A stretch of 64,000 nucleotides of DNA from Maribacter sp. PR1 (GTDB lineage Bacteria > Bacteroidota > Bacteroidia > Flavobacteriales > Flavobacteriaceae). This document shows, piece after piece, positions 7,416 through 15,213 of the stretch. The position numbers and the translations under genes were made by a program. Numbering within the stretch: the first letter of the stretch is position 1; every line of letters begins with the position of its first letter. The notes beneath the pieces were generated by a model. The model saw nothing but the letters and a program-made list of their open reading frames with translations, was not told the DNA's origin and ran no database searches. The stretch covers positions 124,001-188,000 of the forward strand of contig NZ_JAQPCG010000006.1 of the NCBI RefSeq assembly GCF_028464145.1, given 5' to 3'.

Positions 7416-8912
7416 ATGGCCTCAGTTTTAAAGAGAGAAAGTGTCTTCGAGAATATCCCATCGATTAAAGCCAAAACTTTAAGAATAAACTTAAATCCAG
7501 ATATCTACGGTACTTTCGCAGAAATTGGAGCTGGGCAGGAAACCGCTCGTCACTTTTTTAGGTCTGGCGGGGCATCAGGAACCATTGCGAAGGCAATGAG
7601 TGCCTATGATAAAGATTTTAGTGATGCCATCTATGGTATTGAAAGAGACGGGCGCTATGTTACCCAAGCTAGATTAAAGACCATGCTGCAATATGAAATG
7701 CAGTTAATGAAGGAACGAATTAGCCGAAAAAAGCATCCGAATAGAGTATTCTTTTCTTATGCAAATACCGTTGCTACCATAGATTTTTCAAAACGATACA
7801 AAGGTCATGGTTGGGTAGGTATTAGATACCAGTTGGATCCTGGACAAGAGGAATTAGATGAAATTGTTTTGCATGTCCGGTTTAAACAAAACGAAGCGAG
7901 GCTACAGCAAGAAACCTTGGGTATCTTAGGAGTTAACCTCATTTACGGAGCTTTCTATAAGTACCATAAGCCTAAGAAAATGCTGAAGTATTTGTATGAC
8001 CATATTGATAAGGATACTCTGGAAATTGATATGATCAATTTTTCAGGTCCGAATTTTAAGGAGGTCGATAACCGATTGATGAGTCTACAATTGATTCGAA
8101 ATGACATGACAGACGCTGTTATGTTCGGTCCGGACGGTAATAACCTTTTACCTGCAGCGGTATTGTACAAGAAGAATATTTTGGCCCTTAGAGGTAGTTT
8201 TAGACCTGTAACGAAGGTTAATTTGGATATGTTTGAAAAATCCTATGATATTTTCATTAGAGACCCCCAGGTTGACCAAGACAATAGTATCGTGATTTTT
8301 GAAATCACCTTGTCCAATTTAAAGGCTTCTGGAGAAATCGATGAAGAAGATTTTATGGGCAGGGCGGAACTTCTATGTTCATTAGGGCATTCGGTAATGA
8401 TCTCCAAATTCCAAGAATACTATAAGCTAGTAGAGTATTTCAACAACTATACCAAGAATAGGATAGGACTTACCATGGGGGTAAATAACCTTATAGATAT
8501 TTTTGACGAAAAATACTATCGTCATTTGAGTGGAGGTATTTTGGAGGCATTTGGAAAGTTATTTTTCAAGGATTTACAGGTCTACCTCTATCCTATGAAG
8601 AATCCTGATACGGGACAAGTAATGACCAGCAACAATGTAAAAGTCCATCCAAGAATGAAGGAACTTTATAAATTCTTCAAGTACAATGGAAAGGTAATGG
8701 ACATCATTGATTACGAACCAGAAATAATGAACATATTTTCAAGGGACGTGCTTAGAAAAATCATGAACGGGGAAGACGGATGGGAGGAAATGTTACCAGA
8801 AGGAATTGCGGAAATAATAAAAGATAAAAACCTTTTCACAAAAAAGAAATTAGAGGAAGAAGCCCAACAAAAAGAGGAAAAAGAAGAAAAGGAAACAGAA
8901 AAGCTGAAATAA
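7416..8912 (+). CDS. Conserved 498-aa protein of unknown function
   Basis: 498 aa, soluble, no signal peptide or membrane helix. The conserved core near the N-terminus is FAEIGAGQETARHFFRSGG, then SGTIAKAMSAYDKDFSDAIYG. I recognise it as a family found in Bacteroidota, cyanobacteria and myxobacteria. Database names such as TonB-dependent receptor or nicotinate-nucleotide adenylyltransferase circulate for it; neither is supported here, as there is no barrel, no plug and no HxGH nucleotidyltransferase motif. The last ~35 residues are a highly charged Lys/Glu tail. It has its own promoter and a strong terminator. It is monocistronic, so context does not suggest a function. Confidence 0.8.
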   Translation: MASVLKRESVFENIPSIKAKTLRINLNPDIYGTFAEIGAGQETARHFFRSGGASGTIAKAMSAYDKDFSDAIYGIERDGRYVTQARLKTMLQYEMQLMKERISRKKHPNRVFFSYANTVATIDFSKRYKGHGWVGIRYQLDPGQEELDEIVLHVRFKQNEARLQQETLGILGVNLIYGAFYKYHKPKKMLKYLYDHIDKDTLEIDMINFSGPNFKEVDNRLMSLQLIRNDMTDAVMFGPDGNNLLPAAVLYKKNILALRGSFRPVTKVNLDMFEKSYDIFIRDPQVDQDNSIVIFEITLSNLKASGEIDEEDFMGRAELLCSLGHSVMISKFQEYYKLVEYFNNYTKNRIGLTMGVNNLIDIFDEKYYRHLSGGILEAFGKLFFKDLQVYLYPMKNPDTGQVMTSNNVKVHPRMKELYKFFKYNGKVMDIIDYEPEIMNIFSRDVLRKIMNGEDGWEEMLPEGIAEIIKDKNLFTKKKLEEEAQQKEEKEEKETEKLK

Positions 8913-8944
8913 AACAAAACCCCTTAATTAAGGGGTTTTGTTTT
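8911..8944. terminator. Perfect 34-bp palindromic bidirectional terminator
   Basis: AAAACAAAACCCCTTAA and its exact reverse complement join without a spacer. As RNA from either strand it forms an A-rich/U-rich flanked hairpin with a CCCC/GGGG core. It lies between the convergent 498-aa protein gene and bcp and touches the last base of the bcp stop codon. Confidence 0.9.
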
Positions 8945-9396
8945 CAATCTAATAGCTGGGCCGCATGGTCCTTGGTTTTTACTTTATCGATTACCTTGCT
9001 CACCTCTCCTTGCTCATTTATAACAAAAGTTTTTCTGTGTATACCATCATATTCCCTTCCCATAAATTTCTTAGGACCCCAAACACCAAAAATATTCAAT
9101 ACGGTATGATCTTCATCCGCCAATAATGGGAATGGAAAATCATATTTGTTTTTAAAGTTCAACTGCTTTTTCTGAGAATCAGCACTTATTCCAAGAAGTT
9201 CGTAACCGGCATCTTGAAGCGCTTTGTAATTATCCCTTAAATTACAAGCCTCGGCTGTACAACCCGGAGTATTTGCCTTAGGATAGAAAAAAACAATTAA
9301 TTTCTTACCGGAGTAATCCGATAAATTAATAGTATTGCCATCTTGATCATTGGCTGAAAATTCCGGGATCTTATCCCCTACTTTTAAAGTATTCAT
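8944..9396 (-). CDS. bcp: Thioredoxin-dependent thiol peroxidase (BCP peroxiredoxin)
   Basis: 150 aa from the ATG at 9394-9396. It reduces hydrogen peroxide and organic hydroperoxides in the cytosol with electrons from thioredoxin. The peroxidatic cysteine is C46 in PKANTPGCT and the resolving cysteine is C51 in the AEACNLRD helix, the arrangement of atypical two-cysteine BCPs. Length is normal for the family. A TTG two codons upstream (9400-9402) is the other possible start; ATG gives the conventional MNTLKVGDKIPEF N-terminus. Divergent from nth with a ~50-bp spacer. Confidence 0.95.
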   Translation of the reverse strand: MNTLKVGDKIPEFSANDQDGNTINLSDYSGKKLIVFFYPKANTPGCTAEACNLRDNYKALQDAGYELLGISADSQKKQLNFKNKYDFPFPLLADEDHTVLNIFGVWGPKKFMGREYDGIHRKTFVINEQGEVSKVIDKVKTKDHAAQLLD

Positions 9397-9446
9397 AGTC
9401 AATTTTTTATTTTGTTCAATATTCTAATTGTAAAATTAAACAAATA

Positions 9447-10109
9447 ATGACGAAGGCAGAAAAAGTATCTTTCGTAATTTCCAAATTACAAGAATTTTAT
9501 CCTGAAATTCCGATTCCCCTTGAGCACAAGGACCCCTACACGCTTTTGATCGCGGTACTAATGTCCGCCCAAAGTACGGACGTTCGTGTAAACAAAATAA
9601 CACCTTTACTTTTTAAACGGGCAGATAACCCCTTCGATATGGTAAAATTGAGCGTGGAAGAAATACGGGAAATTATTAGACCGGTTGGTTTATCTCCCAT
9701 GAAATCGAAAGGAATTCACGGGCTATCCAAGATTTTAATTGAAAAATATAATGGTGAAGTTCCAAAAGACATGAGTTTGTTGGAAGAACTACCTGCAGTT
9801 GGCCATAAAACAGCTAGTGTTGTGGTTTCACAAGCTTTTGGAATTCCGGCTTTCCCAGTGGATACCCATATCCACAGATTGATGTACCGGTGGGGCTTTT
9901 CAAATGGAAAAAATGTAGTACAGACGGAAAAGGATGCAAAAAGATTGTTTCCCAAGGATTTATGGAACGAATTACACTTACAGATAATTTGGTACGGAAG
10001 GGATTACTCACCTGCTAGAGGATGGAACCTGGAAAAGGACATAATTACCAAAACCATAGGGAGAAAGACCGTTCTGGCCGAATATTATCGCAAAAAAAAG
10101 ACCCGCTAA
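9447..10109 (+). CDS. nth: Endonuclease III (DNA glycosylase/AP lyase) without iron-sulfur cysteines
   Basis: 220 aa. Base-excision repair enzyme for oxidised pyrimidines. The helix-hairpin-helix reads LPAVGHKTASVV with catalytic K121, and catalytic D139 is in FPVDTHIHR. After the family-conserved YGRDYSPARGW the C-terminus continues LEKDIITKTIGRKTV; the four cysteines (Cx6Cx2Cx5C) that hold the 4Fe-4S cluster in E. coli Nth are absent, and the protein has no cysteine at all there. The frame is intact and the length is normal, so this is not a truncation. The stop codon lies in the loop of the downstream terminator hairpin. Confidence 0.93.
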   Translation: MTKAEKVSFVISKLQEFYPEIPIPLEHKDPYTLLIAVLMSAQSTDVRVNKITPLLFKRADNPFDMVKLSVEEIREIIRPVGLSPMKSKGIHGLSKILIEKYNGEVPKDMSLLEELPAVGHKTASVVVSQAFGIPAFPVDTHIHRLMYRWGFSNGKNVVQTEKDAKRLFPKDLWNELHLQIIWYGRDYSPARGWNLEKDIITKTIGRKTVLAEYYRKKKTR

Positions 10110-10126
10110 GCGGGTCTATATTTTTT
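10092..10126. terminator. Bidirectional terminator between nth and the 47-aa gene
   Basis: Stem AGACCCGC/GCGGGTCT at 10099-10106 and 10110-10117 with a TAA loop. That TAA is the nth stop codon. On the minus strand the stem is followed by eight T (10099 down to 10092), a textbook terminator for the 47-aa gene; on the plus strand a weaker TATATTTTTT follows. Confidence 0.88.
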
Positions 10127-10268
10127 AGTTTAAAAAGGTTTCAAACTCCAAGTCTTTATATTTAACGTCATATAGGGCCTTAGAAAAACTTAATAAAAAG
10201 TTGATTGTTTTAGGACATACTTTCTTAAACTCGGTTTGTTCTTGATAATTAGAGTAAATTTTTTCCAT
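10125..10268 (-). CDS. 47-aa protein paired with an ECF sigma factor (copy 1)
   Basis: ATG at 10266-10268, stop at 10125-10127; 47 aa: MEKIYSNYQEQTEFKKV, then CPKTINFLLSFSKALYD, ending LEFETFLN. It is too short for usual gene calling, but it aligns end to end with the 47-aa protein at 11244-11387: both start MEKIY, share KPxTIxFLLxxSKxL in the middle and end FExxLN. Both lie 70-75 bp after an ECF sigma factor gene on the same strand, and both are followed by a terminator. That makes it a real gene. No known domain; I do not assign a function. A small regulator of the sigma factor is a guess from context. Confidence 0.8.
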   Translation of the reverse strand: MEKIYSNYQEQTEFKKVCPKTINFLLSFSKALYDVKYKDLEFETFLN

Positions 10269-10338
10269 ATTTCCAATGTTGTTACATTAAATTAACGTAA
10301 CTCAAATAGAAATATTGTTTATTGTATTATCTCTCTAG

Positions 10339-10935
10339 TTAGTTCGTGAGAACAATGTTGTTTTTTTCAATGATTTTTCTCAAATTAATAAGGGCATATC
10401 TCATTCTCCCAAGTGCCGTATTTATACTTACTCCCGTGTTTTCAGAAATTTCCTTAAAGCTCATGTCCTTATAGATGCGCATTAACAAAACTTCTTTTTG
10501 GTCATCCGGTAATTCTTCGATTAATTCCCTAAGATCAGTATCAATTTGGTCCTTGATCAATTGCTTTTCTGCATTTAATTTATCGTCACCTATTACAGAA
10601 AAAATATTAAAATCGTCATTCCCCTCGAACATCGGCATTCTTTTGTTCTTTCTAAAGTGATCTATTATAAGGTTATGGGAAATACGCATAACCCATGGTA
10701 AAAATTTACCTTCCTCACTATACCTGCCCCTTTTAAGGGTTTTAATTACCTTAATAAAGGTATCTTGAAAAATATCCTCAGTAATATCCCGGTCCAATAC
10801 CTTGGAATAAATAAAGCTGGTAATACGCTGATTATGTCTATTGATAAGAATTTCCAAGGCTTTTTCGTCGCCACTGATATAATCTCTTACTAGTTCTGAA
10901 TCTTCGATCTGTAATTCCATATTAGTTATTTTCAT
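10339..10935 (-). CDS. ECF-type RNA polymerase sigma factor (copy 1)
   Basis: 198 aa. Sigma-70 region 2 spans ~15-85, with the core-binding TEDIFQDTFIKVIKTL and the -10-recognition segment LPWVMRISHNLIIDHFRK. Region 4 lies at ~135-190 with the helix-turn-helix MSFKEISENTGVSINTALGRM. Regions 1 and 3 are absent, which defines the ECF group. No anti-sigma gene with a membrane helix is adjacent. It is a close paralog of the sigma factor at 11463 and is followed by the 47-aa gene. No exact TAnnTTTG box is seen upstream; TAGTTTTA at 10999-11006 (minus) is a near match. Confidence 0.93.
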   Translation of the reverse strand: MKITNMELQIEDSELVRDYISGDEKALEILINRHNQRITSFIYSKVLDRDITEDIFQDTFIKVIKTLKRGRYSEEGKFLPWVMRISHNLIIDHFRKNKRMPMFEGNDDFNIFSVIGDDKLNAEKQLIKDQIDTDLRELIEELPDDQKEVLLMRIYKDMSFKEISENTGVSINTALGRMRYALINLRKIIEKNNIVLTN

Positions 10936-11243
10936 TAGGTGACAGGGTGGGGATCCTGATTTTGGTTAATAATTGTAATTAGTCATTCATTTCTGATATA
11001 AAACTAGATAAAACACTTCCTGTAGGAAAAAGTATGTTGTAAAAACGTCTTTTTATGATGTGAAACACCGAAAACCTATTTTCCAGTACAATAATTGGAT
11101 ATTTTATAAGTTAGCTGAGCCTAAATTTAAAGTGAGTAATTTTTAAGTCCAGTTGTAATAGCTTATACTTGTTGAAGTCATCGATAAAATACAAAAACCC
11201 CAAGGAAAAATCCTTGAGGTTCTTTTATATGATAAAGTAATTG
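10936..11243. other. Intergenic region between the two sigma modules, 308 bp
   Basis: Holds the terminator of the second module (11193-11221) and the leader of the first sigma factor. A near-consensus minus-strand box, TAGTTTTA at 10999-11006, is 64 nt upstream of the ATG. I see no open frame or RNA gene in it. Confidence 0.5.
11193..11221 (-). terminator. Terminator of the second sigma/47-aa module
   Basis: Read on the minus strand: AACCTCAAGGA, loop TTTT, TCCTTGGGGTT, then TTTG. The 11-bp stem (11196-11206 with 11211-11221) is complete if one U-G wobble is allowed. The T-rich tail and position 23 bp after the stop codon fit a rho-independent terminator. Confidence 0.82.
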
Positions 11244-11387
11244 TTAATTCAAGTTACTCTCAAATTGGATACCCTTGGCCTCGGTAACCTTTAAAGATTT
11301 TGAATAATCTAATAAAAACTTAATAGTTTCTGGCTTTGCCGATACTAACTTGCATTGGTTCTTCTTGGTCTGGTAAATTTTCTCCAT
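11244..11387 (-). CDS. 47-aa protein paired with an ECF sigma factor (copy 2)
   Basis: The frame can be extended upstream to 11462, but the paralog at 10125-10268 fixes the start at the ATG 11385-11387, giving 47 aa: MEKIYQTKKNQCKLVSAK, PETIKFLLDYSKSLKV, ending IQFESNLN. Shared with copy 1 are the MEKIY start, a central K-P-x-T-I-x-FLL-x-x-SK-x-L motif predicted to be helical, and the FE--LN end. It lies 75 bp after the second sigma gene and is followed by a terminator. No known domain, no membrane segment, net basic. Function unknown. Confidence 0.8.
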   Translation of the reverse strand: MEKIYQTKKNQCKLVSAKPETIKFLLDYSKSLKVTEAKGIQFESNLN

Positions 11388-11462
11388 ATTCTTCCGTATT
11401 GTTGGTTCTATAAAAGAACGCCAAGGATTTAAATATAGTAGATCCACTCGACCTTTTACCAA

Positions 11463-12044
11463 TTAATTCGTTAAAACTATACTATTGGCCTCAACAAGTT
11501 TTCTAAGATTGATTAATGCATAACGCATTCTTCCAAGAGCGGTATTAATACTGACACCTGTATTCTCTGAGATTTCCTTAAAGCTCATATCCTTATAAAG
11601 ACGCATTTGTAAAACCTCTTGTTGATCTTCCGGCAATTCTTTTATCATTCTTGCCAAATCTGAATCAATCTGATCTTTGATTAATTGTTTTTCGGCATTT
11701 AGTTTTTCATCACCCATCAATGAAAAAACATTAAAAGAATCTGTTCCATCGAACATAGGCATTCTATTACTTTTTCTAAAATGGTCAATGATAAGGTTGT
11801 GAGCTATGCGCATTACCCAAGGTAAAAATTTACCTTCCTCGTTATAGGCACCTCGTTTAAGCGTACGAATAACCTTCATAAAGGTGTCCTGGAAAATATC
11901 TTCTGTTAATTCACGGTCTCCAACTTTGGAATAAATGAAACCTGTTAAGCGCGCATTGTGACGGTTTATAAGAACCTCAATGGCTCTTTCATTACCGCTC
12001 ATATAATCCTTAACAAGTTGGGAATCTTCAAGTACCTGTATCAT
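11463..12044 (-). CDS. ECF-type RNA polymerase sigma factor (copy 2)
   Basis: 193 aa, same two-region layout as copy 1: region 2 with TEDIFQDTFMKVIRTLKRG and FLPWVMRIAHNLIIDHFRK, region 4 with YKDMSFKEISENTGVSIN. It matches copy 1 almost along its whole length, including LNAEKQLIKDQID in the linker and the VLTN end; differences concentrate at the N-terminus and in the linker. No anti-sigma neighbour. A hairpin lies in its leader at 12075-12098. The pair arose by tandem duplication of the sigma/47-aa module. Confidence 0.93.
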   Translation of the reverse strand: MIQVLEDSQLVKDYMSGNERAIEVLINRHNARLTGFIYSKVGDRELTEDIFQDTFMKVIRTLKRGAYNEEGKFLPWVMRIAHNLIIDHFRKSNRMPMFDGTDSFNVFSLMGDEKLNAEKQLIKDQIDSDLARMIKELPEDQQEVLQMRLYKDMSFKEISENTGVSINTALGRMRYALINLRKLVEANSIVLTN

Positions 12045-12074
12045 AAGCCTTACTTTTGTGGGTTAAAATTGGGG

Positions 12075-12098
12075 TCCTATTGCTAAAAGAGCATAGGA
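12075..12098. repeat. Inverted repeat in the leader of sigma copy 2
   Basis: TCCTATTGCT and AGCATAGGA pair as inverted copies with one bulged base and a short loop of about five bases. It lies 31-54 bp upstream of the sigma ATG. It may be an operator or an mRNA hairpin; there is no T-run, so it is not a terminator. Confidence 0.4.
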
Positions 12099-12261
12099 TT
12101 TTGTTAATTTTTTCTAACTTCAAAAGTAATTTTAGGCTATAGGCTTCTTGTTTTATAGAAGTTCAAATATATAAAAAAATAAATACTCTAAAAATAGTGT
12201 GAAAAAATAGGGGCCTATTTTAGAATAATACTAATTAATCTTTTAGCTAATGACCATATTG

Positions 12262-12269
12262 TATCTTTG
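12262..12269 (+). promoter_or_regulatory. TAnnTTTG -7 box of uvrA
   Basis: TATCTTTG is an exact consensus match ending 17 nt before the uvrA ATG at 12287. The upstream -33 element is not clear. Confidence 0.6.
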
Positions 12270-12286
12270 CAAATTTAGAAGTAAAT

Positions 12287-15067
12287 ATGGTTTCATTATC
12301 CCAAGTAAATCCAAAGAAAAATATCATTATTAAAGGTGCAAAACTGCATAACCTTAAGAATATTGATGTTGTAATACCCAGAAATAAGCTTGTGGTCGTA
12401 ACCGGACTTTCCGGTTCCGGTAAATCCAGTCTGGCCTTTGATACCCTTTTTGCAGAAGGCCAAAGACGTTACGTGGAGAGCCTTTCTTCCTACGCTAGGC
12501 AGTTTTTGGGAAAATTGGACAAACCTAAAGTGGACTATATAAAAGGTATTGCCCCAGCTATCGCCATAGAGCAAAAAGTAAATTCCACCAATCCTAGGTC
12601 CACCGTAGGTACAACCACAGAAATTTATGATTACATCAAACTTCTTTATGCAAGAATAGGAAAAACATATTCCCCAATATCTGGAAATGAAGTGAAGAAG
12701 AATACCGTATCCGATGTTATAGCATACGTTAAGACCTTTGATACAAATACCAAATTATTACTGTTAGCACCTATAAAAATAAGAGAGGATAGGGATTCCA
12801 TAAAATCACTTGAGCTATTTTCAAAGCAAGGGTATGCCAGAATTAAATATAAGGGCAAGGTCATTCGAATAGACCAGGCACCTAAGGACATAGGTAAGGA
12901 ATTCGATTTGGTCATAGACCGAATAATAACTAAAAATGACGAAGACTTTTACAATAGACTTGCCAATGCTGTTGATACTGCATATTTTGAAGGTAAGGGC
13001 CAATGTATTATAGAGGTTTTAGAAAATTCCCAACAACGCCTTTTCAGTAATAAGTTTGAATTGGATGGAATACAGTTCTTAGAACCCAATGTGCATCTAT
13101 TCAGTTTTAACAATCCTTATGGGGCTTGCCCAAAATGCGAAGGTTATGGAGATGTAATAGGTATAGATGAGGATTTGGTAATTCCAAATACCGCATTATC
13201 CATTTATGAAAATGCAGTGTTTCCTTGGCGTGGCGAAAGTATGAGCTGGTATAGGGACCAATTGGTGAATTCTGCCTACAAGTTTGACTTCCCCATTCAT
13301 AAACCATGGTTTGAATTGTCCAGCGACCAGAAAAATTTGGTTTGGAACGGGAACGACCACTTTATTGGACTCCATAAATTTTTTGAAACTTTAGAAGAAA
13401 AAAGTTATAAGATTCAGAATCGAGTCATGCTATCGCGCTACCGTGGAAAGACAAGATGTAACGTTTGTGGCGGCAAAAGGCTAAGGTCCGAAACCGATTA
13501 TGTGAAAATTGGTGAGAAATCTATATCAGAATTGGTTGGATTACCTATTGAACGGCTTATTGTATTTTTCAGTGAACTAAAGTTGTCCGAGCACGATACC
13601 AAAATCTCAAATAGGTTATTGAAGGAAATTAATACGCGTTTAGGCTTTTTAGACAAGGTTGGACTTAATTACCTCACCTTAAATAGGAAATCTAATACCC
13701 TCTCCGGAGGTGAGAGTCAAAGAATTAACTTGGCAACCTCACTAGGGAGCAGTCTTGTGGGCTCTATGTATATTTTGGATGAACCTAGTATTGGTCTCCA
13801 CCCCAGGGATACCGAAAATCTGGTTGAAGTGTTACTATCCCTAAGGGACCTAGGCAATACCGTAATTGTCGTAGAACATGATGAGGATATTATGAAGGCG
13901 GCCGACGAAGTTATTGACATTGGTCCGGAAGCAGGTACTCATGGAGGTAATATCGTTGCCCAAGGTACTTTGGATGAAATCTTAAACTCCTCCTCACTAA
14001 CTGCCAGTTATCTCAATGGAACCATGAAAATCGAGGTTCCCAAAGACAGACGTACATCCAAAAATCATATCGAAATCATCGGTTGTAGGGCTAATAATTT
14101 GCGAAACATAAATATTACCTTTCCTCTGGATATGCTAACCGTAGTCACCGGTGTTTCAGGAAGTGGTAAAAGTACTTTGGTTAAAAAGTTATTATACCCT
14201 ATTATTCTCAAGGAAACTGGAGGATACGGAGAAAAAGCGGGTCAGTTCACATCGGTTAAAGGAAAATACAGTCACATAAAGCATGTGGAATTTGTAGATC
14301 AAAACCCAATTGGTCGATCCTCTAGGTCTAATCCTGTAACCTACATAAAAGCATATGACGATATACGCAGCCTCTATGCAAGTCAAAAATTGAGCAAAAT
14401 AAGAAACTATCAGGCTAAACATTTTTCATTTAATGTAGATGGTGGTAGATGCGAGAAGTGCAAGGGTGAAGGCGAGATTACCGTAGAAATGCAATTTATG
14501 GCGGATGTTCATTTGGAATGTGATACCTGTGGAGGGAAACGGTTTAAAAAAGATGTCCTTGAGGTTACGTTTAACAATGCCAACATTGATGACATCCTTA
14601 ATATGACCATAGATGATGCCATCGACTTTTTTGAAGCTGGGGACCAAAAGAAGATTGTAGGGAAATTGAAACCTTTACAAGATGTAGGCTTGGGGTATGT
14701 CACCCTAGGGCAATCCTCTTCTACCCTTTCCGGTGGAGAGGCTCAACGCATTAAGCTGGCCTCCTTCCTAATAAAAGGATCTACAAAGGACAAGGCACTT
14801 TTTATTTTTGACGAACCCACAACCGGACTTCATTTTCATGATATCCAAAAATTATTAAAATCTTTTAACGCCTTGATCAAAAAAGGACACTCCATAGTGG
14901 TTATTGAGCATAACATTGAGCTCATCAAATGTGCTGACTACATTATTGACCTTGGCCCTGGCGGTGGTGAAAATGGAGGACAACTTCTCGCTGAAGGCAC
15001 ACCTGAGGAAGTTGCCCAAAATAAGGCATCCTATACTGCAAATTATCTTAAGGAAAAACTAAATTAA
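12287..15067 (+). CDS. uvrA: UvrA excinuclease ABC subunit A
   Basis: 926 aa, the DNA-damage recognition ATPase of nucleotide excision repair. Two ABC modules: Walker [10 protein letters not shown] (~40-48) and GVSGSGKST (~622-630), signatures LSGGESQR (~471) and LSGGEAQR (~814). Zinc-binding pairs visible are CPKC (~280), CNVC (~391), and the C-terminal finger CEKC (~723) with CDTC (~746). The pair of cysteines that precedes LEPRLFSFNNP in E. coli UvrA (CPxC) is missing: the sequence there is [20 protein letters not shown]. The N-terminal region corresponding to the UvrB-binding domain is present, so it is not a short UvrA2. Own promoter; monocistronic. Confidence 0.95.
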   Translation: MVSLSQVNPKKNIIIKGAKLHNLKNIDVVIPRNKLVVVTGLSGSGKSSLAFDTLFAEGQRRYVESLSSYARQFLGKLDKPKVDYIKGIAPAIAIEQKVNSTNPRSTVGTTTEIYDYIKLLYARIGKTYSPISGNEVKKNTVSDVIAYVKTFDTNTKLLLLAPIKIREDRDSIKSLELFSKQGYARIKYKGKVIRIDQAPKDIGKEFDLVIDRIITKNDEDFYNRLANAVDTAYFEGKGQCIIEVLENSQQRLFSNKFELDGIQFLEPNVHLFSFNNPYGACPKCEGYGDVIGIDEDLVIPNTALSIYENAVFPWRGESMSWYRDQLVNSAYKFDFPIHKPWFELSSDQKNLVWNGNDHFIGLHKFFETLEEKSYKIQNRVMLSRYRGKTRCNVCGGKRLRSETDYVKIGEKSISELVGLPIERLIVFFSELKLSEHDTKISNRLLKEINTRLGFLDKVGLNYLTLNRKSNTLSGGESQRINLATSLGSSLVGSMYILDEPSIGLHPRDTENLVEVLLSLRDLGNTVIVVEHDEDIMKAADEVIDIGPEAGTHGGNIVAQGTLDEILNSSSLTASYLNGTMKIEVPKDRRTSKNHIEIIGCRANNLRNINITFPLDMLTVVTGVSGSGKSTLVKKLLYPIILKETGGYGEKAGQFTSVKGKYSHIKHVEFVDQNPIGRSSRSNPVTYIKAYDDIRSLYASQKLSKIRNYQAKHFSFNVDGGRCEKCKGEGEITVEMQFMADVHLECDTCGGKRFKKDVLEVTFNNANIDDILNMTIDDAIDFFEAGDQKKIVGKLKPLQDVGLGYVTLGQSSSTLSGGEAQRIKLASFLIKGSTKDKALFIFDEPTTGLHFHDIQKLLKSFNALIKKGHSIVVIEHNIELIKCADYIIDLGPGGGENGGQLLAEGTPEEVAQNKASYTANYLKEKLN

Positions 15068-15145
15068 AGTAAGTAAACCTGATTTCAACAAAAATTATAA
15101 TTACAAAATACTGATTATCAATTATTTAATTAGTTTAATTAATTT

Positions 15146-15161
15146 TTGGCACGCTGTTTGT
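15146..15161 (+). promoter_or_regulatory. Sigma-54-like -24/-12 promoter
   Basis: TTGGCACG, four bases, TTGT. The -24 element is a perfect match to the sigma-54 consensus (TTGGCACG-N4-TTGC) and the spacing is exact; the -12 element has T instead of C in its last position. Transcription would begin near 15172, which puts the ATG at 15169 outside the mRNA and supports the signal-peptide ATG at 15214. No TAnnTTTG box is present. Confidence 0.5.
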
Positions 15162-15213
15162 TTTATATATGGCGAGTGTAAATAGTTGCACTTGGAATTT
15201 AAAACCTTATATC

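Noticed and set aside
15169-15213. ATG at 15169 as the start of the basic secreted protein
   Set aside because: It lies before the likely sigma-54 transcription start and puts 15 residues in front of a clean signal peptide.
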